From Pseudobacter sp051955275 (GTDB lineage: Bacteria > Bacteroidota > Bacteroidia > Chitinophagales > Chitinophagaceae): a DNA stretch of 64,000 bases. Shown one piece after another: positions 1-8,044 of the stretch. Location: contig NZ_JBQCGW010000273.1 of the NCBI RefSeq assembly GCF_051955275.1, forward strand, positions 16,060 to 80,059. Direction: 5' to 3'. Each line of letters starts with the position of its first letter. The stretch's first letter is position 1. The notes beneath the pieces were generated by a model, which saw only the letters and a program-made list of their open reading frames with translations, had not been told where the DNA came from and made no database searches. A program made the position numbers and the translations under genes.

Positions 1-416
1 AGGTCCTGTTTGCCCAACAGGGCAATCCCAATTATAACAAAGCGCTTGCCGACTCCCTTGGCGCCGACAAATACGGAATGAAGATGTATGTGTTCGTGAT
101 ACTCAAAACGGGTTCAAACACCAATACCGATAAGACTAAACTGGATGGTCTCTTCCGTGGTCATATGGAAAATATCACCAAACTGGCCAGTTCCGGCAAG
201 CTGGTAGTAGCCGGCCCATTCAAAAAAAATGATAGATCGTTCAGGGGCATTTTCATCCTCAATGTAAAAACTACTGCTGAAGCGCTGGAGCTATTGGATA
301 AGGACCCTGCCATCAAAGAGAAAGTACTGGAGGCGGAAATTCTCGAATGGTATGGCTCGGCGGCTTTGCCGATGTATTTGCCTTTTCACGATAAAGTTGG
401 AGAACAGAAGCCTTGA
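1..416 (+). CDS. YciI family protein, 5' end cut by window edge
   Basis: The frame is open from the left edge, so the true start lies outside the window; the ATG at 78 is internal. The upstream codons read VLFAQQGNPNYNKALADSLG, the end of a signal peptide (cleavage likely after FAQ) followed by mature sequence. The rest is a YCII-type ferredoxin-like fold of about 110 residues, with the features SGKLVVAGPF, FRGIFILNVKT and a WYGSAALP end typical of exported Bacteroidota YciI homologues. YciI proteins are small putative enzymes whose reaction is mostly unknown. A second, truncated YciI remnant lies at 881-1009, so this gene may have had a paralogue nearby. Family call is firm; function unknown. 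Confidence 0.8.
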   Translation, partial: VLFAQQGNPNYNKALADSLGADKYGMKMYVFVILKTGSNTNTDKTKLDGLFRGHMENITKLASSGKLVVAGPFKKNDRSFRGIFILNVKTTAEALELLDKDPAIKEKVLEAEILEWYGSAALPMYLPFHDKVGEQKP

Positions 417-491
417 TTTTCTCCCTGTTGCAGCCACCCTCCCTTATTTTTGATAAATTGCTTACTCACCCATTCACCAGCTCAGCACCGC

Positions 492-880
492 GTGAAAAAG
501 GCCCAACCTTCTTTGCTGCCTCCATCCGTTCAGGGATCCATCAACCTTGAACAGGAGCGTAAGATCCTGCTCGACCTCGGCAATGATATCACCCAGGTCC
601 GTGATAAGAACGATCTCATTGTCCTCTTTTCCAAACGGATCAAAAGCCTTTTTTACTTCACACATACCATCGTTACCCTTATTGAGGCCCATGATGAGAC
701 TTACACCCCATTTCTCCTGGATCACAAAGCTTCGGCTATCCGTACCCACGACCGCTATGATGAAATGGTGCACGCTCATTTTACATTGAATGAACCTTTT
801 ATTCAGGCTGTATTGGAAGCCGATGGGCCTGTGTCTTTCATGCTGGAGGATGTGATGGACCTGCCTAACAGTCCGCCCAA
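492..880 (+). pseudogene. GAF-domain N-terminal fragment of a sigma-54-dependent regulator
   Basis: From the GTG at 492 the frame reads VKKAQPSLLP, then ERKILLDLGNDITQVRDKND and SRIKSLFYFTHTIVTL-like sequence, ending DVMDLPNSPP. This matches the N-terminal GAF sensor domain of the FhlA-like sigma-54-interacting regulators common in Chitinophagaceae. No ATG is available and the GAF domain stops abruptly near 875, where the DNA passes directly into the tail of a YciI gene in another frame. The AAA+ and Fis domains expected next are absent here; a matching but separately damaged AAA+/Fis piece lies at 3671-4328. A broken gene left by deletion or rearrangement is the simplest reading. Confidence 0.7.
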
Positions 881-1009
881 AAATCAATCGGCGGGTTGTT
901 CGTGATCAGGGCCAATGATTACGACGAAGCAGTTGAAATTGCCAGTAAATGCCCGATCATTCAGTATGGCGCAATTGTGGAAGTACGTATGGCTATTCCT
1001 GCTGCATAA
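881..1009 (+). pseudogene. YciI/DGPF-family C-terminal remnant fused to the GAF fragment
   Basis: The frame starting at 881 reads KSIGGLFVIRANDYDEAVEI, then ASKCPIIQYGAIVEVR, and stops at 1007-1009. This is the conserved C-terminal third of YciI/DGPF-domain proteins (EAVEIA..CP..QYG..VEVR). It has no start codon of its own and lacks the N-terminal two thirds. It abuts the GAF fragment without a gap, so the junction near 875-881 is probably a deletion scar between two formerly separate genes. It is too short for an ordinary gene call. Confidence 0.65.
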
Positions 1010-1068
1010 GCTGCGGGAATTGGTGATGATGTGGCTGCTCCGGTACCTCGGGGCAGTCTTTTTGATGG

Positions 1069-1431
1069 TTATTCTGAAGGTGGAGTTATTTTTTTACCCG
1101 GTAAATACTTTTTAAGATCGGATGGAAGTAAAGTGCCTAAAAAGCCACCCAGCATTGAGATAGCAGCTATTTCATATTTGAAGTAGAAAAGAGTGGCTGC
1201 CATGCCTCCAAAAATTATACGAAAGAAAATCAGATTCCATAATCTGAAGCGGGCAAGCTTCATTTTATTCTCCTCTTTTCGTTTCTCCATCTCCATTTCG
1301 TGGCGGACCTGATCTTCTTTAAGGTCGAAAAGTCTATCCGGATATTTCGGATTTACTTTTTGCAATTCCTTTAGTTGTTCAGCAAATTTGGAGTCAGAAT
1401 GATTATTGTCTTCAGGGATAGAAACTTTCAT
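1069..1431 (-). CDS. Small two-helix membrane protein, DUF2335-like
   Basis: A 120-residue protein. Residues 1-75 are charged and helical (RHEMEMEKRKEENKMKLARF), followed by two hydrophobic segments at about 84-104 (LWNLIFFRIIFGGMAATLFY) and the ISMLGGFLGTLLP region, then a basic tail. A charged coiled helix followed by a membrane hairpin is the layout of DUF2335 proteins, which are of unknown function. The gene runs opposite to its neighbours and lies within the AT-rich stretch that also carries the YhcG-type nuclease, between the two regulator fragments, so it is probably part of the same inserted segment. Family assignment is by layout and remains tentative. Confidence 0.6.
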   Translation of the reverse strand: MKVSIPEDNNHSDSKFAEQLKELQKVNPKYPDRLFDLKEDQVRHEMEMEKRKEENKMKLARFRLWNLIFFRIIFGGMAATLFYFKYEIAAISMLGGFLGTLLPSDLKKYLPGKKITPPSE

Positions 1432-2039
1432 TTACAGCGTACATTTTACACTTGAATTGAATCCAGATTTATTGCACTTGCATTATCTGGTTGCCCCCGT
1501 TATAGCCTCCGATTGCTCTTTAAATAATTTTGTCCGTAACTGTTTTCACTCATTACGAACGTAATAGAGCAATCAAAGCAAGCCTGCCCGGATTGTTTTC
1601 TAATGAATTTATCAATAAGGAAACTCTTACAGTGAGGTGTGGCACTGTAAATTATGGGTGTTTAATGTCAGCTGAACCAGTTGAGATGTAATTGAAGAGA
1701 GCAATAACTGATAAGTGTGCTAATGGAAATGATTGCGAAAAGGATGGCTACAAAATGCTGAAACCCGTTTCGATATTATAAAGATTGGGAATTTTATCAA
1801 ATTATGAAAGTGCTAAATGTGAAGATTGATATATGAAGTTTATTATATGAAACTTATTTTCTTGCTTTAACCACTGCGTTGGCTTTTTACGAATAACAAG
1901 GATACCCGTATTGGTAATATTTTTGATACTAACATTAATTGTTAACCGATAACAAGTAATTGTTTAATTTTATGCTCATAAGTATCCTTTCCGAGCACCA
2001 GATTTTGACCCAGCCATTCATTACCGTAAATCACTAATT
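1432..2039. other. AT-rich intergenic stretch with nested inverted repeats
   Basis: No credible gene is present. It holds GATTGCTCT (1511-1519) paired with AGAGCAATC (1566-1574), and directly inside the right arm the palindrome ATTACG-AA-CGTAAT (1552-1565). From 1700 to 2000 the sequence is strongly AT-rich and unlike the neighbouring housekeeping DNA, consistent with foreign origin. The 3' part contains the promoter proposed for the nuclease gene at 2040. Confidence 0.6.
1918..1925 (+). promoter_or_regulatory. Putative -7 box (TATTTTTG) for the YhcG-type nuclease gene
   Basis: TATTTTTG matches the Bacteroidota primary sigma -7 consensus TAnnTTTG. No clear -33 TTTG is seen 17-23 bp upstream, only a T-rich GGCTTTTTAC. 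A start from here gives a leader of roughly 110 nt before the ATG at 2040. Confidence 0.35.
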
Positions 2040-3623
2040 ATGGATGGTATTGAATTAAATTATCAGAATATTCTTAACCAATTGGTAGGGCGTATTAAGC
2101 AATCCCGGCAGCACATTGTAAAGGTTGCCAATAGTGAGCTTTTAATAACGTATTGGGAAATTGGCAAGATAATTCTTGATCAACAACAGAAAGAAGGCTG
2201 GGGAAAAAATACTATTGGTCGGCTGGCCAATGACCTGAAGTCCGAATTCCCAAACTCGTCTGGTTTTTCTGTTCGTAATTTAGCTTACATGCAGGCTTTT
2301 GCTGAGGCATGGCCTCAGTTCCCAATTTTGCAACCAACGGTTGCAAAATTGCAAGGTGTTGAAAATCAGGGAAATAATAATTTTTCAGCCTTGCTTCAAG
2401 TCCCCTGGACCCATCACACAGTTATACTATCAAAAGTTAAAACAATTGAGGAAAGGATATTCTATCTAAATAAGGTTGTTGAGAATAGTTGGACTAAAGA
2501 GCTATTGAAGATTAACATAGATACAGACCTCTTCAGCCGTCATTGTAATGCGATTACTAATTTTGATCAGACTTTGGCCGGTAATCAATCTGAATTGGCA
2601 AAACTAGCACTTAAGAATCCTTACATATTTGACTTCCTGGAAGTTACAGATGAAATACAGGAACGTGAACTGGAAAGAGCGCTGATAAAACATATTCAAC
2701 GATTCTTGCTTGAGCTTGGAAAAGGCTTTGCATTTGTTGGTAACCAGTTTAATGTTAAAGTAGAAGATGATGAATTTGCCCTGGATCTTCTGTTTTTCAA
2801 TTATAATCTTAATTGTTTTGTAGTTTTTGAACTCAAAGTGTGCGATTTTAAATCAGAATTTGCAGGCAAACTCAACTTTTATGTCAATACTATTGATGCT
2901 CAATATAAAATGCCTTCCCATGGTCCAACTATTGGTGTTTTGTTATGTAAAACACCCAATAAGACTGTTGTCAAGTATTCCTTAAAAGGAATTGGAACTC
3001 CAATGGGAGTGGCAGAATACGATCTTATGCCAAAACAATTGCTGGTTGAGATGCCTACAATAGAGGAACTAGAGCAGGAATTGCAAAAGGAAATGCAGGT
3101 TGCTTTAAATCCAATGGATGCCAAACGGCAAAAATTGAATGAGGTACTAAGCAGGTTAAAAGGTGAGCAAATCAAAAGTATTAAAGAAGCAAAAAATGTT
3201 ATTTATCTCTTTACAGAGTTCTTGCAACCATTGAATATGAAAATGCAAATAATGCTAAGTAATGAACTTGAATTATTTGCCAGGAACAAATTTGAGATCA
3301 GAATAAATGAATCTCTAAGCCAGCATTTTATGACTTATGATTTAGAAGCGCGACTACTTAATAATGGAGAAATATCGAAGCTTGGTCTAAACGCATGCTT
3401 TGACGGGTTTAAGCCAGCTGGGTTAAAGTCATTTAACCTGTCGAAAGAACTGCTGATTGAACTCGGAGACTACAAGTATATATTAAAGATTGAAAATTCA
3501 TGTATCTATTCTGAGTATTTGTACCATTACGAATGGAAAGAACAAGACATTGATTTGATTGCTGAACAATGGATCTTATTGATCATAGAAGAGATAAATG
3601 AAAAAGTTGAAGGAATTCTATAG
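2040..3623 (+). CDS. PD-(D/E)XK nuclease of the YhcG/DUF1016 family with C-terminal extension
   Basis: A 527-residue cytoplasmic protein. Residues about 10-150 are the DUF1016 N-terminal domain (LLITYWEIGKIILDQ, GFSVRNLAYMQAFAEAWP). Residues about 185-340 are the nuclease domain: D249 in FALDLLFF and E264/K266 in VVFELKVCDF give the D...ExK catalytic signature, followed by PTIGVLLCK and MGVAEYDL. YhcG proteins are often linked to restriction-modification and defence loci, but their exact role is not established. Typical members are about 340-380 residues; here some 180 extra C-terminal residues carry no domain I recognise. The gene is AT-rich compared with its surroundings and sits between two fragments of a broken regulator, so it was probably brought in by an insertion. 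No methylase or other restriction gene is adjacent. Confidence 0.85.
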   Translation: MDGIELNYQNILNQLVGRIKQSRQHIVKVANSELLITYWEIGKIILDQQQKEGWGKNTIGRLANDLKSEFPNSSGFSVRNLAYMQAFAEAWPQFPILQPTVAKLQGVENQGNNNFSALLQVPWTHHTVILSKVKTIEERIFYLNKVVENSWTKELLKINIDTDLFSRHCNAITNFDQTLAGNQSELAKLALKNPYIFDFLEVTDEIQERELERALIKHIQRFLLELGKGFAFVGNQFNVKVEDDEFALDLLFFNYNLNCFVVFELKVCDFKSEFAGKLNFYVNTIDAQYKMPSHGPTIGVLLCKTPNKTVVKYSLKGIGTPMGVAEYDLMPKQLLVEMPTIEELEQELQKEMQVALNPMDAKRQKLNEVLSRLKGEQIKSIKEAKNVIYLFTEFLQPLNMKMQIMLSNELELFARNKFEIRINESLSQHFMTYDLEARLLNNGEISKLGLNACFDGFKPAGLKSFNLSKELLIELGDYKYILKIENSCIYSEYLYHYEWKEQDIDLIAEQWILLIIEEINEKVEGIL

Positions 3624-3670
3624 TCTTAGCTGCTTACACCTCCAAATACTCACACAACACCTGCCTTCCG

Positions 3671-4328
3671 GATGGGAGTAAGGAACTGGTAGCAACGGAG
3701 ATTCATAACCGATCTGCACGTGCTAAAAAGCCAATGGTCAAACTGAACTGTGCAGACCTCCCTGCCAGTCTGATAGAAAGTGAATTATTCGGTTATGAAC
3801 GGGGAAGCTTCACAGACGCTTTCGACAGGCGCATTGGTAAGTTTGAACTGGCGCATGGCGGCACACTTTTTCTGGATGAAATAGGTGAGATGCCCATCGA
3901 GTTGCAGTTAAAACTATTGCGTGTGTTGCAGGAAAAAGAACTGGAGCGGATCGGTGGCAGAACAACTATCCGGGTGGATGTTCGCATCATTGCGGCCACC
4001 AACCGGAACCTGGAAAAGGAGATGGCGCAGGGCAGGTTTAAAGCAGGAGGAAAGTAAGCCTGAAAACACCGCCATCAAAACCATCGCTGAAAATGAAAAG
4101 GACCATATCATGAAGGCACTGCTGGCCTGCAATCATAAATTGTACGGCCCCGGTGGAGCGGCCGAGCTCCTGGCCATCAATGGGAGCACGCTGAAAGCAA
4201 GAATGAGCAAGCTGGGGCCGGGAAGAAATTCACATCCTGAAGCACCCTCTGTTTCAATCCCTTACCTATTTTATCATTCACTTAACTTTTCACATGCTGC
4301 GGCGCGCGTAAATAACCTGTCTGAATAG
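3671..4328 (+). pseudogene. Sigma-54 AAA+/Fis fragment of a decayed regulator
   Basis: In the frame of 3671 the sequence enters an AAA+ domain just after the Walker A loop (DGSKELVATEIHNRS where GETGTGKE is expected) and continues through the sigma-54 contact loop ESELFGYERGSFTDA, Walker B GTLFLDEIGE and the sensor region RIIAATNRNLE, then stops at 4057. In a second frame, from about 4040, comes a Fis-type helix-turn-helix: IKTIAENEKDHIMKALLACN, YGPGGAAELLAINGSTLKAR. The Walker A glycines, the rest of the AAA+ domain and the frame are lost through internal deletions, so it cannot make a working activator. It may be the other half of the GAF fragment at 492-880 or come from a paralogue. Confidence 0.8.
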
Positions 4329-4424
4329 TAGTTTTGTAGTTCCTTATTTTTTGTAAAATTCACTTCGAGGCCATTTCTGCTGCAAGATCTCTACACCATT
4401 ATTCATTTTTAAAAATTAAAGTAC

Positions 4425-5171
4425 ATGAACAAGATCCTTTCTTGCTTCCGGAGACTTGCGTTACCTGTTGTAGCTGTGGCTGTGTCCGGGGTGTTGTTTA
4501 GTGCCTGCCTGAAGAATAAGGATGGCGACAGTACCCAGATACCTGCGGCAGGCCTGATGGCTTTCAACCTGGCTCCTGATCAGCAATCGCTGGTGATCCA
4601 GTTGTCCGGCAACACATTGACCCAATCTCCGCTGGCTTATCAGAGTTTCACCGGGGTATACCAGAATATCTACACCGGCAACCGCTCGGTATCCGCATTC
4701 GATTATCCTGATCCAACGCCGCTGGTTACCAGCAGTCAGAATTTTGAACAGGGTAAATACTATTCCCTTTTTGTAGTGGGTACAGGCGATAAGTACAAAA
4801 ATGTGATTTCCACCGATAACTTCGACAGCCTGTCGGCCAGTTCCGGTAAAGCTTATGTGAGGTATATCAACGCCATTGCAGACTCAGTGAATGCTGCAGC
4901 GGTAACCATCACAGCCAATGGAAGTTCAGTGGTGAACAACAATGCCGTGTATGCCACTGTAAGTGAGTTCAAAGAAGTAAATCCAGGAGAGGTTACCATT
5001 GCTGTGAAAAGCAGCAATGGAGTAGATGTGAACAGAACCATCTCCCTTGAACCCAAAAAAGTATACACCGTTTTATTATCCGGTATTCCAAAAGAAACCA
5101 ATGAAAGCAGCAAAGTGCAGATCAGGTTTGTGACCAATGGCACGCTGACGGATGAAAGTCCGAAGCCATAA
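4425..5171 (+). CDS. DUF4397 domain lipoprotein
   Basis: A 248-residue exported protein. The N-terminus is a lipoprotein signal peptide ending in GVLFSAC, with the lipidated cysteine near residue 28. The rest is beta-rich with two related halves; the second half (KAYVRYINAIADS, AVTITANGSSVV, VYATVSEFKEVNPGEVTIAV, KVYTVLLSGIP) fits the DUF4397 fold, an Ig-like domain found in surface lipoproteins of unknown role. It stands alone between the decayed regulator and the radical-SAM gene, closed by a strong hairpin terminator at 5191-5222. Lipoprotein nature is clear; function unknown. Confidence 0.8.
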   Translation: MNKILSCFRRLALPVVAVAVSGVLFSACLKNKDGDSTQIPAAGLMAFNLAPDQQSLVIQLSGNTLTQSPLAYQSFTGVYQNIYTGNRSVSAFDYPDPTPLVTSSQNFEQGKYYSLFVVGTGDKYKNVISTDNFDSLSASSGKAYVRYINAIADSVNAAAVTITANGSSVVNNNAVYATVSEFKEVNPGEVTIAVKSSNGVDVNRTISLEPKKVYTVLLSGIPKETNESSKVQIRFVTNGTLTDESPKP

Positions 5172-5190
5172 TGAGCAGCTTTCAACAGTA

Positions 5191-5222
5191 AAAAATGGAG
5201 AGACGAATGTTTCTCCATTTTT
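5191..5222 (+). terminator. Rho-independent terminator after the DUF4397 lipoprotein
   Basis: AAAAATGGAGA (5191-5201) pairs perfectly with TCTCCATTTTT (5212-5222) around a 10-nt loop, with the T-tract continuing to 5224. It lies 20 bp past the stop codon. Confidence 0.85.
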
Positions 5223-5270
5223 TTAGTACAAAAACTCAATTATTTAGCAATATATAGCTAATTTGTTTAG

Positions 5271-5278
5271 TATATTTG
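5271..5278 (+). promoter_or_regulatory. Putative -7 box (TATATTTG) four bases before the radical-SAM start codon
   Basis: TATATTTG fits TAnnTTTG exactly. Only AAAT separates it from the ATG at 5283, so transcription would begin at or next to the start codon (leaderless mRNA). Just upstream an inverted repeat TTAGC (5244-5248)/GCTAA (5257-5261) could be an operator. No good -33 TTTG is seen at the usual distance. Confidence 0.45.
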
Positions 5279-5282
5279 AAAT

Positions 5283-6545
5283 ATGATGAGGAATGAAGAG
5301 CGGGTACTGGAGAAACTGACCATCCTGGCGGATGCAGCTAAATATGATGTTTCCTGTTCTTCGAGCGGAAGCAACCGCACCAACCACAATAAGGGATTGG
5401 GAACAACAGGTAATGGAATCTGTCATGCTTATACGGAGGATGGCAGATGTGTTTCGCTGCTGAAGATCCTGCTTACCAACCACTGTATTTTCGATTGTGC
5501 CTATTGTGTCAGCCGTAAAAGCAACGATATCAAAAGAGCTGCATTCACGGTGCAGGAAGTAGTTGATCTCACCATCAATTTTTACCGGAGGAATTATATT
5601 GAAGGACTGTTCCTGAGCTCAGGTATTTTTTCCAACGCGGATTACACGATGGAAAGGCTGGTGCTCATCGCTAAAAAACTCAGAACAGAGTATCGTTTCA
5701 ATGGGTATATCCATCTCAAAGCTATTCCCGGAGCCAGTGATGAACTGGTGCGCGAAGCAGGCCTGTATGCGGACCGGTTGAGTGTAAATATTGAAATGCC
5801 TACGGAAAGCAGCCTGCAGTTACTGGCGCCTGATAAGAAGAGGGAAGACATGATCAGGCCTATCCGTTATCTGAAAGATGCTATCATAGAAAATTCAGAA
5901 GAAAAAAAGCAGCTGAAACATGCACCCCGTTTTGCTCCTGCCGGGCAGAGCACGCAAATGGTGATCGGCGCCACTCCGGAAACCGATATGCAGATCCTGC
6001 ATATTGCCGACCAGTTTTACAAGCGCTTCAACATGCGGCGTGTCTATTATTCAGGATATGTTCCCATCAGCTATGATAACCGCCTGCCTTCGGTGGGAAC
6101 GCCAGTACCCATTGTCCGCGAGAACCGCCTGTACCAGGCCGACTGGTTGCTGCGCTTTTATGGTTTCCAGGTGAATGAAATTGTGAACCAGGAGCAACCG
6201 CTGCTGGATATGGACATAGATCCAAAGCTTGGGTGGGCGCTTCGCAATATGCACCTGTTCCCGGTGAATATCAATACTGCGGATAAGAAACTGATCATGC
6301 GGGTGCCGGGCATTGGTCTCGCATCCGTGGAGAAGATCTGTGCGGCCAGGAAATTCAATAAACTGGACTGGGATCATCTTAAAAGTATCGGGATCAGTGT
6401 CAGCAGGGCCAGGTACTTCATCACCTGCGCCAGTCGTGATTTTGAGCGAAAGGACCTGACTCCGGACCGGATCAGACAGCAGATCCTCACCTTGGGCAAG
6501 AGCAAATACGAAGCTAATTTCTCCACACAGATCAAATTATTCTGA
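5283..6545 (+). CDS. Putative DNA modification/repair radical SAM protein
   Basis: A 420-residue cytoplasmic protein of the family long annotated as the radical-SAM partner of a UDG-like repair protein (TIGR03916 type). The N-terminus YDVSCSSSG is characteristic. The 4Fe-4S motif is CIFDCAYC (C-x3-C-x2-C), about 60-70 residues in. The middle has the SAM barrel (LFLSSGIFSNADYTMERL, GYIHLKAIPG), and the C-terminus carries a helix-hairpin-helix DNA-binding segment (MRVPGIGLASVEKICAARK). The adjacent gene starts 1 bp after the stop, so the two are translationally coupled, as is usual for this pair. The chemical reaction is not known. The start at 5283 is chosen because upstream sequence is promoter-like and MRNEERVLEKL matches the family's N-terminus. 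Confidence 0.9.
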   Translation: MMRNEERVLEKLTILADAAKYDVSCSSSGSNRTNHNKGLGTTGNGICHAYTEDGRCVSLLKILLTNHCIFDCAYCVSRKSNDIKRAAFTVQEVVDLTINFYRRNYIEGLFLSSGIFSNADYTMERLVLIAKKLRTEYRFNGYIHLKAIPGASDELVREAGLYADRLSVNIEMPTESSLQLLAPDKKREDMIRPIRYLKDAIIENSEEKKQLKHAPRFAPAGQSTQMVIGATPETDMQILHIADQFYKRFNMRRVYYSGYVPISYDNRLPSVGTPVPIVRENRLYQADWLLRFYGFQVNEIVNQEQPLLDMDIDPKLGWALRNMHLFPVNINTADKKLIMRVPGIGLASVEKICAARKFNKLDWDHLKSIGISVSRARYFITCASRDFERKDLTPDRIRQQILTLGKSKYEANFSTQIKLF

Positions 6546-6546
6546 A

Positions 6547-7317
6547 ATGCAGTTGATGGTTTACGATGGAAGTTTCGATGGATTCCTGTCTGCGGTTTTT
6601 GATGTGTATGAGTATAAATTCACTGCAGTGGATTTTGCATCCGGAGAAAATTACCAGAAGAATATTTTTGATACCGCGCATGAGGTGATCACGGATGACA
6701 ATAAGGCTGGCCGGGTTTGGAAAGGTTTACAATTACGTTTACCAACAGGCGCCTGCGGGGAATTATACAAAGCCTTTCTTTCAGAGCAGCAGGGAATTGA
6801 GAATGTGTTGCTGCAATATATCCAGTATGCATTTACATCCGTTCATTCCATAGAACAGGATTTCAGTAATCCGTCTGTATTGACTGTTACCCAAACAGCA
6901 AAGATGGTGCACCGGGAAAAGCATCGTATGGAGGCATTCATACGCTTTCAGCTTACAAAGGACAACCTGTATTATGCCGTGATAGAGCCCGATTTCAATG
7001 TGCTGCCCCTCATTAAAAAGCATTTCCTGGATCGTTATGCAGACCAGCAGTGGCTGATCTATGATGCCCGGCGAAAATATGGATTGTATTACGATACTGT
7101 ACAGGTGGATACGGTTCATTTGACCTTCACAGAAGAAGCCGGATCCGGAAAAGAGATCCGCAACCTGTATGATGAAACTGAGGAGCTCTATCAGAAATTA
7201 TGGAAACAATACTTCAGCAGTGTAAATATCAGCGCCAGGAAAAACCTCAAACTGCATATTCAGCATATGCCCAGAAGATATTGGAAATATCTACCGGAGA
7301 AAGATCCGTTCCGATGA
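6547..7317 (+). CDS. Putative DNA repair protein, partner of the radical SAM enzyme
   Basis: A 256-residue protein of the TIGR03915 family. The N-terminal half (YDGSFDGFLSAVFDVYEYK) and the C-terminal DUF4130-like half (RKNLKLHIQHMPRRYWKYLP) are both conserved hallmarks; DUF4130 is related to the uracil-DNA glycosylase fold. It directly follows the radical-SAM gene and very probably works with it on a DNA lesion or base modification that has not been defined. It converges on the response-regulator gene, with 26 bp between the stop codons and no visible terminator. Confidence 0.88.
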   Translation: MQLMVYDGSFDGFLSAVFDVYEYKFTAVDFASGENYQKNIFDTAHEVITDDNKAGRVWKGLQLRLPTGACGELYKAFLSEQQGIENVLLQYIQYAFTSVHSIEQDFSNPSVLTVTQTAKMVHREKHRMEAFIRFQLTKDNLYYAVIEPDFNVLPLIKKHFLDRYADQQWLIYDARRKYGLYYDTVQVDTVHLTFTEEAGSGKEIRNLYDETEELYQKLWKQYFSSVNISARKNLKLHIQHMPRRYWKYLPEKDPFR

Positions 7318-7343
7318 ATTGCTGCAGAAAGCATGTACATCCA

Positions 7344-7967
7344 TTACGCCTTGTACAACAGGAATTTTTCTTTCAGCTCAATGGTATTCTGCACTTCCAT
7401 TTTTTCAAAAGCCCGCTTGCGGTAAGTACCAATGGTGGTGATGTCGAGCCCCATTCTTTCCCCGATTTCTTTAACGCCCATGCCCAGCACCACATGTTCA
7501 ACTACCTGTAGCTCCCTGTCTGAAAGTGAATCGATGGGGTTTTTAGTTGCTGGCCCGGAATTATGGATCAGGTTACCGAGTAAATCTGAACTTACATATA
7601 TTTCACCTTTAAAGATGCAGCGGATAGCTTTCTCAAGCTCTTCGATAGAGGTTTGTTTGCAAAGGAAGCCACGGACGCCTTTTTCAATCAGTCTCCGGGC
7701 ATAGATCCGTTCTTCACTCATGGAGTATACAAGAATATTGGTGTGAGCGCTGCAGGCTTCTATCTTTTGCATGATCGATAACAGGTTGCCATCGGTCAAT
7801 ACCATATCCAGTATGGCATAGTCTATTTTTTTACCTGAAAGGATCTGTGCTACTGATGCACAGGATTCAGCTTCTATGATCTGAAATTTTGCGGAAAAAC
7901 TTTCTATGATCATCCTGATCCCACGCCGGACTATCTGATGGTCATCGGCAATCAAAACAGTTTGCAT
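7344..7967 (-). CDS. NarL/LuxR-type response regulator
   Basis: 207 residues from the ATG at 7967, chosen because MQTVLIADDHQIVRRGI is the standard receiver start; the frame extends upstream but only with non-conserved residues. Receiver domain 1-120: acidic pair D8/D9, phospho-acceptor D54 in YAILDMVLTDG, lysine in FLCKQTS. LuxR-type helix-turn-helix about 140-205 (LSDRELQVVEHVVLGMGVKE, ERMGLDITTIGTYRKRAFEK). It lies 77 bp downstream of the propeller sensor kinase on the same strand and is its likely partner. Targets unknown; the T9SS adhesin gene upstream is an obvious candidate. Confidence 0.9.
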   Translation of the reverse strand: MQTVLIADDHQIVRRGIRMIIESFSAKFQIIEAESCASVAQILSGKKIDYAILDMVLTDGNLLSIMQKIEACSAHTNILVYSMSEERIYARRLIEKGVRGFLCKQTSIEELEKAIRCIFKGEIYVSSDLLGNLIHNSGPATKNPIDSLSDRELQVVEHVVLGMGVKEIGERMGLDITTIGTYRKRAFEKMEVQNTIELKEKFLLYKA

Positions 7968-8044
7968 ACGTAAGCGGTTGGGTACAAAATTGAACTGGAC
8001 GGGTAGCAATTTAATCATTTATTGCATACATTGCCGGTAGCACA

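Noticed and set aside
450..491. Extension of the GAF fragment to the TTG at 450
   Set aside because: The extra 14 residues are not conserved in the family; the GTG at 492 matches the usual N-terminus.
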